Below are positions 1 through 7,551 of a stretch of DNA of 64,000 nucleotides, piece after piece. Each line of letters starts with the position of its first letter. Within the stretch, counting starts at the first letter, position 1. The DNA comes from Sphingobacterium sp. UBA4616. Lineage in GTDB: Bacteria > Bacteroidota > Bacteroidia > Sphingobacteriales > Sphingobacteriaceae. The translations under genes were made by a program, and so were the position numbers. The notes under the pieces were generated by a model that saw only the letters and a program-made list of their open reading frames with translations, did not search any database and was not told the DNA's origin. Location of the stretch: assembly GCA_002386525.1 (NCBI GenBank), contig DGIS01000022.1, positions 378,240 to 442,239 of the forward strand, written 5' to 3'.

Positions 1-1
1 G

Positions 2-355
2 AATCCAACAGTGTGGTCAGCTTACCTGAATTGCTATGAAGCGGCATTGCAGCAGGAGTTGCAAGTTCATGAACGTTTACGACTCACTATTGCTCATACT
101 TTATTGATGGATTTTCAAACAGAAAAACAATTTGACGTCGTGTATTTTGATGCTTTTGCTGCCATACATCAGCCCGAAATGTGGAACGATGCGGCATTAG
201 CACATGTCGCGCAGTTTGTTAAACCTGGGGGAGTCTTTGTGACTTATGCGATTACGGGTAATCTTAAACGTAGTATGAAATCTTTGGGCTTTTCTATTGA
301 GAAGGCTCCCGGCGCACCTGGAAAAAGGGAAATGTTACGGGCGACAAAGCTTTAA
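2..355 (+). CDS. mnmD: MnmD-like tRNA (mnm5s2U34) methyltransferase, C-terminal part
   Basis: This is the carboxy-terminal part of an SAM-dependent methyltransferase of the MnmC N-domain/MnmD family, which methylates the aminomethyl group on the wobble uridine of certain tRNAs. Visible family marks are FDVVYFDAFA followed by QPEMW, the KPGG turn before a strand ending VTYA, and the ending PGAPGKREMLRATK, which is very typical of the family. The frame is open to the window edge, so the SAM-binding amino-terminal half lies outside; the GTG at 11 is not a real start. There is no fused oxidase domain, so this is the stand-alone MnmD form. No neighbour suggests an operon. Confidence 0.85.
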   Translation, partial: NPTVWSAYLNCYEAALQQELQVHERLRLTIAHTLLMDFQTEKQFDVVYFDAFAAIHQPEMWNDAALAHVAQFVKPGGVFVTYAITGNLKRSMKSLGFSIEKAPGAPGKREMLRATKL

Positions 356-491
356 GATTCTTACTGTCCTATATGTCTATGGGAGAAAGAGAATATAAAT
401 TAGTATGCACGCACTAGGGCGGTTGGAATGAGCAATAGCATGTCGGTGACAGGTGATAGCAATAACTAGTTGGGTAGAAATAAAAATCAAA

Positions 492-2156
492 ATGAGAATA
501 GCACAGATCTTAGCTAAACAGAGTGAAACTAAGCTTACACAAGCTAAAAAACTCATCGTTCGTGAATTGGAAGAAGTTGAGGTAAAAGGAAATTTTGTGG
601 CTTATGTAGATGAGGGGGAGGAATCTTATGATATTAATGTCCAGTTGGATAAAGAAGTTGTTGTCGGTCATTCTTGCGACTGTGGGCGTAGGGATAGTTA
701 TTGTATACATCAGATCGCCATACTTCTGATGCTCTCGTCAGAAAAGGAGAGCCCTTCAGCTACGAAAAAAAGCAGTAAGCCAGCCAAGGGAAAGAAGGTG
801 AAGGAAAGTGAACAACTACTACTCATGTTAGAACAGGAAGTGTTAGCCTCCTGGCTGTTGGAGCTTTTCAAATCCAATAAAGATATTGAATTACAGTTTC
901 TGATGAAATTCGGGAAAAATAAGCAGGAATATAAAGAGACAGATGTCGCTAAGATTTTAAAAGATACTGTTGTTTCAGTAGTAGGCAAGCGGAAGAAGAT
1001 AGAAGCGTCAGAAGTTAAAAAAATAGTACAATTATGGGAAAAGGCACTTGAGCCTTTTTGGGAGTATTTAGCCTTGAATATAGGAAATGAAAAGATCATC
1101 CATCTGTTGTCGGCAGTCTACAATACTGTTTTAGATCTTGAATATAGCGTTTTCTATACCGGTACGCGTTTTAGAAAGTTTATTGAAACCGGAAATTTGA
1201 AAATTGCTGGAATCATTGCTCATGTTGATTCTGACATACAGTGGGTCGCATTGACCAATGCGTATTGGGATAAAATGTGGGCGGCGGAAAACGCACAGGG
1301 GGGTATGTTGGAGTTGTTTATACAGATCTATGAAAGTTCTTCCATAGAACGGAAACGTTTACTGGCCGACAAAATAAAAGATCTGATCATCTCCCTGTTA
1401 GAAGGGCGCTATCACATGTCCGTAGCGGTTGATAGCTTCTTTTTAGATGTATTGCTTGAGAATAATATGTTTGACGACAGTGCTGATTATTTTGTACCCC
1501 GCCAATGGGAAGCTAAGTATAATTTGAAATTAATAGAAGCAATAAGAGGTCATGATCCCAACAAAGCGATTGATTATTGCAACAGGGTGATCGCTGGCAA
1601 TGTAAATTCAACTTATAATGATCCTTTTTTGGAGATTTTAGAGGACATATACGCGAATAGTGGAGATTTTAGCAAGCTTGCCTCTATTAAAATGGAAAAA
1701 TTTTCAAGTGCTCCTAATATTGTTGATTACGTTTTTATCATGGATCATTCCAACGATGAGAAGCTCAATAAGAAATTTAGGACGAGGACATTGAGTATGC
1801 TTCGCAATAATATGGAATATGCAGGGTATGATGAGCTGTATTTCAGGATATTGGAATATGAAAAGAATTATAAAAAAATGCTTGAGGTGATAGATTATCG
1901 TGTTCGTCCTTCTGTACTGCTGAAATTTTGGAAATATCTTTATGCCCACGATAAGCTAAGATTCTTGCGTGCTATCGCAGCTAATGTACAGATTGATTAT
2001 CGTACGGATCCATCCGCACTTGAACAACTGATTCTCAAGATAACCGATAATTATGAAAGCGATGTCATTAAGATATTGTTCAAGCCAGACGCGTGGTCGA
2101 GCCATCAACGAACTTTTAAGGCAATGGTCTATAGTAGATTGGAGAGTCTGAAATAA
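492..2156 (+). CDS. SWIM zinc-finger domain protein
   Basis: A large protein of about 554 residues with a SWIM-type zinc finger near its amino terminus: the pattern CDC, six residues, then CIH. SWIM fingers are known as DNA- or protein-binding modules. The rest has no motif I recognise; it is rich in charged helices, and a lysine-rich linker (about residues 90-110) separates the finger from a long helical body that may be a repeat-like scaffold. I chose the ATG at 492 over 453 because the protein reads as a normal start (MRIAQILAKQ) there. Function unknown; it appears monocistronic and is followed by a strong hairpin. Confidence 0.75.
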   Translation: MRIAQILAKQSETKLTQAKKLIVRELEEVEVKGNFVAYVDEGEESYDINVQLDKEVVVGHSCDCGRRDSYCIHQIAILLMLSSEKESPSATKKSSKPAKGKKVKESEQLLLMLEQEVLASWLLELFKSNKDIELQFLMKFGKNKQEYKETDVAKILKDTVVSVVGKRKKIEASEVKKIVQLWEKALEPFWEYLALNIGNEKIIHLLSAVYNTVLDLEYSVFYTGTRFRKFIETGNLKIAGIIAHVDSDIQWVALTNAYWDKMWAAENAQGGMLELFIQIYESSSIERKRLLADKIKDLIISLLEGRYHMSVAVDSFFLDVLLENNMFDDSADYFVPRQWEAKYNLKLIEAIRGHDPNKAIDYCNRVIAGNVNSTYNDPFLEILEDIYANSGDFSKLASIKMEKFSSAPNIVDYVFIMDHSNDEKLNKKFRTRTLSMLRNNMEYAGYDELYFRILEYEKNYKKMLEVIDYRVRPSVLLKFWKYLYAHDKLRFLRAIAANVQIDYRTDPSALEQLILKITDNYESDVIKILFKPDAWSSHQRTFKAMVYSRLESLK

Positions 2157-2257
2157 TATTTATTTCTAAACTTTTTAATCAGGCTGAAATTGTTTAGCAA
2201 TTAATTTTCATCGATCTCTAAAGTATATGCGGTAAATATGTGGGTTATTTATCGCAA

Positions 2258-2292
2258 AAAAGCGGAGAATAAACTGCTTATTCTCCGCTTTT
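2258..2292. terminator. Bidirectional intrinsic terminator
   Basis: A perfect 12-base stem (2261-2272 with 2278-2289), loop ACTGC, is flanked by A-run on the left and T-run on the right. It sits between the convergent SWIM gene and the regulator gene, so it can stop transcription from both sides. Confidence 0.85.
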
Positions 2293-2364
2293 CATAAACT
2301 TCGTGGATTTATATCATTAATTCCGTCTGATAACATTCCATATCAAATCGCTTTAGATAATGGA

Positions 2365-2781
2365 TTATTTATTCTTTAGCAGCCTTTCTAAATACTCCAC
2401 CTTAGCTTTTTCGGCTTCTAAAAGGCGTTCGTAGAGCCTTTTATTTTCTTCATATGCTTCGATGAGTTTATCAAGCGGATTAAAGTTCGGATGTATATTT
2501 ATTGCATTTAGTGTAGATGTGTCGTGGCTTGTAAAAGTGTTATTTATAATATTAAACACTGCTTCTTCATCAAAATTCTCAATGGCTTCAGGCGTAACAC
2601 CTAATGCTTCCGCTACCTGAGCCAATAGACTTACTTCTATCTCAGGACTACGCTCCATATTGGATACAGCTTGTTGGCTTACACCCAATTCGAATGCTAA
2701 AGCCTCTTGTTTCATTCCCCTAAGTTCGCGGATACGACAGATTTTTCTTCCTATATGGTTTGTTGCGCTGGTTGTACTCAT
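2365..2781 (-). CDS. Cro/CI-type helix-turn-helix regulator
   Basis: A 138-residue transcriptional regulator. The amino half is an XRE/Cro-CI helix-turn-helix: IRELRGMKQEALAFELGVSQQAVSNMER gives the two helices and the recognition helix, followed by the usual LLAQVAEALGV helix. The carboxy end (LIEAYEENKRLYERLLEAEKAKVEYLERLL) is a coiled coil likely to mediate dimerisation. The open frame continues upstream to 2865, but I chose the ATG at 2781 because a promoter-like TAACTTTG lies 5 bases before it, inside the longer reading. Such regulators are often found in mobile or accessory patches; the genes next door are decayed. The target is unknown. Confidence 0.8.
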   Translation of the reverse strand: MSTTSATNHIGRKICRIRELRGMKQEALAFELGVSQQAVSNMERSPEIEVSLLAQVAEALGVTPEAIENFDEEAVFNIINNTFTSHDTSTLNAINIHPNFNPLDKLIEAYEENKRLYERLLEAEKAKVEYLERLLKNK

Positions 2782-2786
2782 AAATC

Positions 2787-2794
2787 CAAAGTTA
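2787..2794 (-). promoter_or_regulatory. Putative -7 element of the regulator gene (TAACTTTG)
   Basis: Read on the minus strand this is TAACTTTG, matching the Bacteroidota -7 consensus TAnnTTTG. It ends only 5 bases before the ATG, so the transcript would be leaderless or almost so. No clear -33 element was picked out. Confidence 0.4.
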
Positions 2795-2974
2795 GCAAAT
2801 ATTAAGTGTTTAAGATACGAAATATCTTTAGATGGTACAAAACAAGAAATCCTAGTGTGATACAAACTATGCTAGGTATTTTACAAGTGGTTTTGGTTCG
2901 GTACGTAGATAGAGATGTGTTTATTTGTGCAAATCAAAATAGACTTGATATGAAGAAGAAAGGTAACGGTAGAC

Positions 2975-3308
2975 ATGTATCATAAGTATGCCGAAATCGA
3001 CGAAATGTATGGTTCGAAGGAAAGAGTGGTCAAAGTGGATATTCCAAGTAATCTCAGAATGTTATGTGCGATACTCGATGTTAAGGTAGAAAAACTGTTA
3101 AACGACTTTATGTGGATGTTAAGCTATTCCCATCATAACTCAGCTACTGCTAAACAACGGAGGCTGCTAATAAATTTTTTCTTGCTTGCGAATATGGACT
3201 GCCTATGTATTCCAAAAAGCAGATCAATCAAATGTTTGGTTAACTAAAGGCTAAGCGGAAACACTAAAACAAATCAATATCGCTGATAAGGTAGAAAATA
3301 AAATGTAA
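2975..3308 (+). pseudogene. Small hypothetical gene broken by two frameshifts and a stop
   Basis: The reading frame from 2975 gives a plausible protein start (MYHKYAEIDEMYGSKERVVK) up to about 3160 (...NSATAKQR). It then turns to low-quality sequence, while the next frame carries a coherent continuation, EAANKFFLACEYGLPMYSKK then QINQMFG, followed by an in-frame TAA at 3241 and LKAKRK. A further frame change near 3262 gives LKQINIADKVENKM and a stop at 3306-3308, five bases before the next gene. So one ancestral protein of about 110 residues is spread over three frames. The family is unknown to me. Sequencing error is an alternative, but three lesions in 330 bases argue for decay. Confidence 0.7.
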
Positions 3309-3312
3309 TATT

Positions 3313-3944
3313 ATGGACAATTTATATCTCAAAAATCCGGAATGTGAATTAGAGCCCCAGTGGTTCTTCTTAGAGGGCGGAATAGTAGAGGCTTTTGAGT
3401 TTGAAAGCTTTGAGTCGTTTCGCGAAAGACTATGGAATTTATTCCAAGAACTAACATCCAGATCTCAAAAAACGGATGAAGAGCAGCGTCAATTAACGAC
3501 GACTTTAGATAAACTTATTCTGCTCGTTAAGGGATGTCACTATTTTTTACACCATAAAAAGCGGTTGAACTATGAAGAAGAATGGATAGATATTAAATGG
3601 CTAAAAAACCCTTATCGCTGTTTGAAAAAATATCGGCATCAGGATGACGAAAAGCTCAATCATCATTTGGCACATTTCGATTATAACTTTACCCAGTTAA
3701 ACCGAGAAGAGGTGCAAAACTTCACGGTGCCTTTCAGAATTTTTTTTTGCAAATGGATTTATCGTCTTGGCTGAATCTTTTTGATGATTACAAAGAATGT
3801 ATAGCGAGAAATGAAAGTTTATATGAATGGACCGTAGATGATACTCCGCTAAAAACTTATGAGCATCTATTGAAGTTGCTAGAAGCCTGCATAGTCGCCT
3901 TTCATTGGGCAAATATGTGGATATGTGTACCGATTTTGGCATGA
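3313..3944 (+). pseudogene. Hypothetical gene, frameshifted at a T9 run
   Basis: The first frame (from 3313) encodes about 143 sensible residues to VPFRIFF, then ends at 3774 in an odd tail. At the T run near 3739-3747 the sequence continues in another frame as LQMDLSSWLNLFDDYKECIA and onward to FHWANM, stopping at 3944. Joined, this is a soluble, charged protein of about 210 residues that I cannot assign to a family. The homopolymer run suggests a slippage event, either a true mutation or a sequencing artefact. It begins five bases after the previous decayed gene and its end overlaps the broken Rpn gene, so the three probably formed one unit. Confidence 0.6.
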
Positions 3945-4805
3945 AACTGTACTTTGGCCCAAGAAGTGGTAAAGAAAATCTGATCCATTTCCTTTAACGG
4001 CCTATTTGCTGGGGAAAAAGTTATTCGCGATCTGGAATATCGTCCCACAGAGCGTAGTGGTGAACAGGAACACAATCGTAAAGTCATTTTTGACCTCTAT
4101 TGTACCAGTGATGACAATAGTCATTTCATTATCGAAATGCAACAACTTCCCCAAGATTTTTTCCGTGATCGTATGGTTTATTACAGCTCGCGTCTTATAC
4201 ATACATTAGTTCCACGCGGACATAGCGGAAATACCTATGAGTTACCAGAAGTTTATTTCATTGGTATTCTTAATTTTGCATTGGATAACATTGATAATGA
4301 TCGATACTATTATGATGTGGTACTTTGTGATCGTGAGAAAGGTGAACAGTTTTACGATAAGTTAGGCTTTAAACTTCTTTGTTTGCCTAATTTTCGCAAA
4401 GAGGAGGTTGAGATAAAAAGTTTTATGGACATGTGGCTTTATCTTTTCAAAGATATGTCTAAACTCAATGAAATACCGAAATTTTTGGATAAGCGTGTCT
4501 TTGGTCTTATCTTTGACATAGGAGAGGTGTCAAATCTAAATTCAGAAGATATGAAAGCATATGAATTGAGCCTTAAGGATAAAAGAGATGCGGAAAGCAT
4601 TCGCCTTACAGCGGAACGTATAGGCATGGAAAAAGGCATTAAAAAAGGCATGGAAAAGGGAATAGAAAAAGGTCGGCAAGAGGAACGAGCGAAGGCTGAA
4701 GCTGAGAAGCGAATCTCAGCCTTAAAGATGTTGAAGAGCGGTTTTGATTCCAAGGTCATAGCTGATATTATAGGATTGTCAATTGAGGAGATTGAGAAAT
4801 TGTAA
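3905..4805 (+). pseudogene. Rpn-family PD-(D/E)XK nuclease/transposase-like gene, frameshifted
   Basis: The family (recombination-promoting nuclease, PDDEXK_2) has an amino-terminal nuclease fold. Here KYVDMCTDFGMKLYFG, typical of the family start, is read from about 3905 (a TTG) and stops at a TAA at 3994-3996. One base later the frame resumes as NGLFAGEKVIRDLEY, then the catalytic strand IFDLYCTSDDNSHFIIEMQQ, and runs through QDFFRDRMVYYSSRLI and ELPEVYFIGIL to 4805. The end carries the KGIKKGMEKGIEKG-type helical tail and a short helix-turn ending as usual in Rpn proteins. A single extra T at 3993-3995 explains the break. The intact ORF from 4137 lacks the nuclease amino-terminal part, so the product is probably inactive. 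Confidence 0.75.
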
Positions 4806-4898
4806 TAGCGTGTTTAATCGAATCGCCTCTTTGGTGATATCAATAATAAACAATTAAGGTATTTCTTTCTCTATAGTGCCTATGTCTATATTTTGCTT

Positions 4899-5639
4899 TT
4901 AAAATTCAATAATAAATGCACCGACAATTGCCGCAGGATGCAGATCTTTACTATTTAGCAGGGCATAATCTTCGCGAAATCTTTCATAGTATTCGATATT
5001 CATTCCAATAAGTACGGTCTCAGCATCTCGATCGTTCACATCAAATCGTAATTCTTCCAATTCAACAGTTCTAGGATCTGCCTGTAAGCTCAACGGAATT
5101 TGGTGTTTGTGGCTACGGACATAGATCTGTTTTTCGAAATTAAATACGACAATCATCAGATTTATCTTCATGAGATTACAGTGTTTTGGACGATGAATAT
5201 CGTTTTGCATGTCAAATTTTGGGAACTTTATGGCAATTTGTTTTTTATCCAACAATTTTATTTCTGGATCAAAATGCATGTAGTCATGCATATGGCATTT
5301 GTCGTTGAATTGAAAGTTTACTATCCGATCGATCTTTCCGCCTCGAATCGTCTTTTCACCCAGAGGCGCTCTATTTGGGCGGGTGACTCTTTTCAACTGA
5401 TTGATGAGGCAATTGTGCATATTGCTATCATGCAATTTGAGGTGAACTTCTCCCATTACATGTCGTATGCGGGATCCTGCAGTACTCGCATGACCAAAAT
5501 CTGTAGCAGCTGATTTTGTGCCCTTCGTTTGTTTTGTTTTACGCCCTGGGGCAGTCTGCACAATAGTTTTTTCATTTGATTTTCGAAAGACAAGGTTTCC
5601 AACCAAGCCTTTTAGATTTCCGTTCTCTAGTATAGCCAT
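4899..5639 (-). CDS. Conserved hypothetical protein
   Basis: A 246-residue protein I do not recognise with certainty. It starts MAILENGNLKGLVGNLVFRK, a glycine-rich opening reminiscent of small Bacteroidota families such as DUF6266, followed by a basic stretch (KTKQTKGTKSAATDF) and a body rich in beta-strand-like segments. There is no signal peptide, membrane segment or catalytic motif. I prefer the ATG at 5639 to the upstream one at 5720 because the 27 extra residues look unlike coding sequence of this type. It is transcribed alone, next to the decayed island, so it may be accessory. Confidence that it is a real gene is fair; its function is unknown. Confidence 0.6.
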   Translation of the reverse strand: MAILENGNLKGLVGNLVFRKSNEKTIVQTAPGRKTKQTKGTKSAATDFGHASTAGSRIRHVMGEVHLKLHDSNMHNCLINQLKRVTRPNRAPLGEKTIRGGKIDRIVNFQFNDKCHMHDYMHFDPEIKLLDKKQIAIKFPKFDMQNDIHRPKHCNLMKINLMIVVFNFEKQIYVRSHKHQIPLSLQADPRTVELEELRFDVNDRDAETVLIGMNIEYYERFREDYALLNSKDLHPAAIVGAFIIEF

Positions 5640-5720
5640 ATTTTGAATTTGCAAATTAAAATACTGAAAGCCAAATAATTGTTTATTTTTGGGAGATTTG
5701 AAATTGGCTTTTGCCAACAA

Positions 5721-6229
5721 TTATTAAATTCATAATAGCTAGTAAAAGCCTATTATGAAAATTGCATTGGCTATTTTTATCAGTGACGCGGGTAAGGATC
5801 TTTTTCGAATTTGGTATGGGTTTAAAACTGCTGCTTCAATGGAGGTTCGATGCAGCATCGTATCTGCTTCGATACCACTCCACCCCCTAGTCGAGATGAA
5901 TCTGTGGTGAGCGCGACATGTGTCCGTGGTGAGTCCGAGTTAGACTCGGAGATAAGGCGGTAGCAAGGCTGTTGGAAAACACTCTTATGTGCTAGCAAGT
6001 ACGAATAAGGCCCGAAGAGGCCTCGAATAATTGTCGAAGGAGAATGAAATAGCGTATAGAACACGGACTCTCTGATTAAAAATAATAACGGTAAAACAGT
6101 ATATAGGTTACCTATTGATATGAATTTACAATGGAGATTATATAAAAGCAAATATCTTCTTAAAAGCTGATACTACTTATTAACACAACAGATTTTGTTT
6201 ATCAGTTAATTAACATGTTTATCCATATT
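5721..6229. other. Intergenic region with unexplained structured, GC-richer core
   Basis: There is no credible gene in these 509 bases. The core (about 5840-6070) is richer in GC than its flanks and has several short stems: TCCGAG/CTCGGA (5934-5939 with 5945-5950), GGCC-centred AGGCCT near 6018, and TGCAGCATCG near 5850. The 109-codon minus-strand frame here (5822-6151) has no protein-like composition. It could be a remnant of a mobile element or an unannotated structured RNA. Confidence 0.4.
5731..5757. repeat. Short inverted repeat upstream of the hypothetical gene
   Basis: CATAATAG at 5731-5738 and CTATTATG at 5750-5757 are perfect inverted repeats around an 11-base spacer. It lies about 90 bases upstream of the minus-strand gene and could be an operator or a small hairpin; no partner is known. 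Confidence 0.4.
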
Positions 6230-6919
6230 TTATAGTCCACTTAATAATCGGATATAATTGTCAATATAGTGTTGTTTGTCCTTTGATTTATATTGTTGGA
6301 TATAGCGGGGATGATCCAGAATAATCATCTCTCCAAATAATTTCTCTTCTTTGTTGATTTTTGCGAGGAAGGTTGCGTTTTTCTTTCCAAGGACAAATAC
6401 TTCCTCTGTTTCGAGCCCCATAGCGATATGTTGTTTTAGGGATTCAACCATAAATGGCTTCACCATTTCAAAAAGCTGCTTATCGTCATAGTAGTTTGCA
6501 TTGATCCAGTTGTTGGGATTTGTCTCACGGACAATTGCCAGTGGAAAAGGTGAATTGATATAAAACTGTTTGTAGAAAATACTTGGTCCTCCATAGGCTT
6601 CGATCATATCATACATGAAAACAGAGGATATTTCATGGGTATGTGCTGAATGCATTTTTATTCCACATGCGCTAGCTAATCTTTTCGTGTCGGTAAAAGG
6701 AACACCCGTTACTCCTGCGCCATGTCTGCTCGGATTAATGCCTATAATTAATTTTCTTTGTAAGTTATCCTGGTAAAATTTTTTGTAAAACTGTTCCATC
6801 ACCACCAATGTCTCGGGATTATCGAGGTAGGGATTAATGACATTGAACCCTGAAGGTAGGTTTCCCTTATAATGAAGTTGTTTATTAAATAAAACTACTT
6901 TTTCCGCAAATGTCAACAT
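6230..6919 (-). CDS. SMUG2-like uracil-DNA glycosylase family protein (DUF4918)
   Basis: A 229-residue protein of the uracil-DNA glycosylase superfamily, most like the SMUG2/DUF4918 branch found in Bacteroidota. The active-site region is LIIGINPSRHGAGVTGVPFTDT, matching the family's GINPxRxGAGVTGxPFTD signature, and the second conserved block is MIILDHPRYIQQY, whose HP(R) corresponds to the uracil-binding loop. Family members remove deaminated bases (uracil and derivatives) from DNA in base-excision repair. The length is normal and the start MLTFAEKVVLFN looks natural. It lies downstream of the FKBP gene but a strong terminator separates them, so it probably has its own promoter. Confidence 0.8.
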   Translation of the reverse strand: MLTFAEKVVLFNKQLHYKGNLPSGFNVINPYLDNPETLVVMEQFYKKFYQDNLQRKLIIGINPSRHGAGVTGVPFTDTKRLASACGIKMHSAHTHEISSVFMYDMIEAYGGPSIFYKQFYINSPFPLAIVRETNPNNWINANYYDDKQLFEMVKPFMVESLKQHIAMGLETEEVFVLGKKNATFLAKINKEEKLFGEMIILDHPRYIQQYKSKDKQHYIDNYIRLLSGL

Positions 6920-6965
6920 ATCGAGTGTGTTTGAAGACAGGATAATTTTTTAAAAAGTTATAAAT

Positions 6966-6996
6966 AAAATAGGGCGCCATTTTGGCGCCCTATTTT
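6966..6996 (-). terminator. Terminator of the FKBP gene
   Basis: A perfect 14-base stem (6966-6979 with 6983-6996) with GGGCGCC core and a T-rich arm, just after the minus-strand FKBP stop. Being an AAAA/TTTT-flanked palindrome it works in the minus direction. Confidence 0.85.
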
Positions 6997-7017
6997 ATGC
7001 ATTTATCAAGGCCACGA

Positions 7018-7515
7018 TTAGTGACCTTGTGTACCGTCTACACCATGTGAGTGTCCATGAGACAATTCTTCTTCAGTAGCAGGACGTACAGTTAAGATTT
7101 CGATATCGAAATTTAATGTTTTACCAGCCATTGGGTGGTTTAAGTCAGCAACAACAATTTCTGGAGTAACTTCAGCTACCACAGCGCGGAATTGGTTTCC
7201 TTGGTTGTCTTGCAAAGGTAATACTTCTCCCACTGGAGGTAATCCTGTTTCTTTGAACATATCTACTGGTAACTGTGCGAATGCTCTTTCGTCTTTTTGA
7301 CCGTAAGCATCATCAGGTGCCAATTCAAATGAAATTTTATCACCAATGTTTAAATCTGCGATGTTTTCTTCAAATTTAGGCAACATCATACCTACACCAT
7401 ATAAGAAATCTAAAGGTTGTTCTGCAGTTGTTTCTTCAACGAAAACTTTTTCACCGTTTTCTACTGTGTGAAGTCTGTACGTCAATGCTACGACGTCGTT
7501 TGCTTTTATAGCCAT
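7018..7515 (-). CDS. SlyD-like FKBP-type peptidyl-prolyl isomerase
   Basis: A 165-residue cytoplasmic prolyl isomerase of the SlyD type: it speeds cis/trans turning of prolyl bonds and acts as a chaperone. The FKBP half-domain begins VVALTYRLHT, with the characteristic PLDFLYGVGMMLPKFEENIADLNIGDK; the insert-in-flap region (DAYGQKDERAFAQLPVDMF) follows, then NHPMAGKTLNFDIEIL closes the FKBP fold. The tail HGHSHGVDGTQGH is short and histidine-bearing, as in SlyD proteins that bind metal ions, though with few histidines. It is a single gene with its own terminator. Confidence 0.9.
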   Translation of the reverse strand: MAIKANDVVALTYRLHTVENGEKVFVEETTAEQPLDFLYGVGMMLPKFEENIADLNIGDKISFELAPDDAYGQKDERAFAQLPVDMFKETGLPPVGEVLPLQDNQGNQFRAVVAEVTPEIVVADLNHPMAGKTLNFDIEILTVRPATEEELSHGHSHGVDGTQGH

Positions 7516-7551
7516 CTGATTTTGATTTTTGGAAGCCGAGGCTACCGTTTA

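Noticed and set aside
710..1099. 129-codon minus-strand ORF
   Set aside because: It lies wholly inside the SWIM-protein gene in reverse; its translation is serine- and phenylalanine-rich, as expected from the antisense of lysine-rich coding sequence.
5100..5513. 137-codon plus-strand ORF
   Set aside because: It is the antisense of the hypothetical gene at 4899-5639 and shows no domain pattern.
5822..6151. 109-codon minus-strand ORF in the structured intergenic region
   Set aside because: Composition is not protein-like, there is no ribosome site, and the sequence is dominated by short stems; kept as unexplained non-coding DNA.
7018..7515. Possible metal-sensor role of the SlyD-like tail
   Set aside because: The carboxy tail has only a few histidines (HGHSHG...H) and no cysteines; there is too little to claim nickel-handling function.
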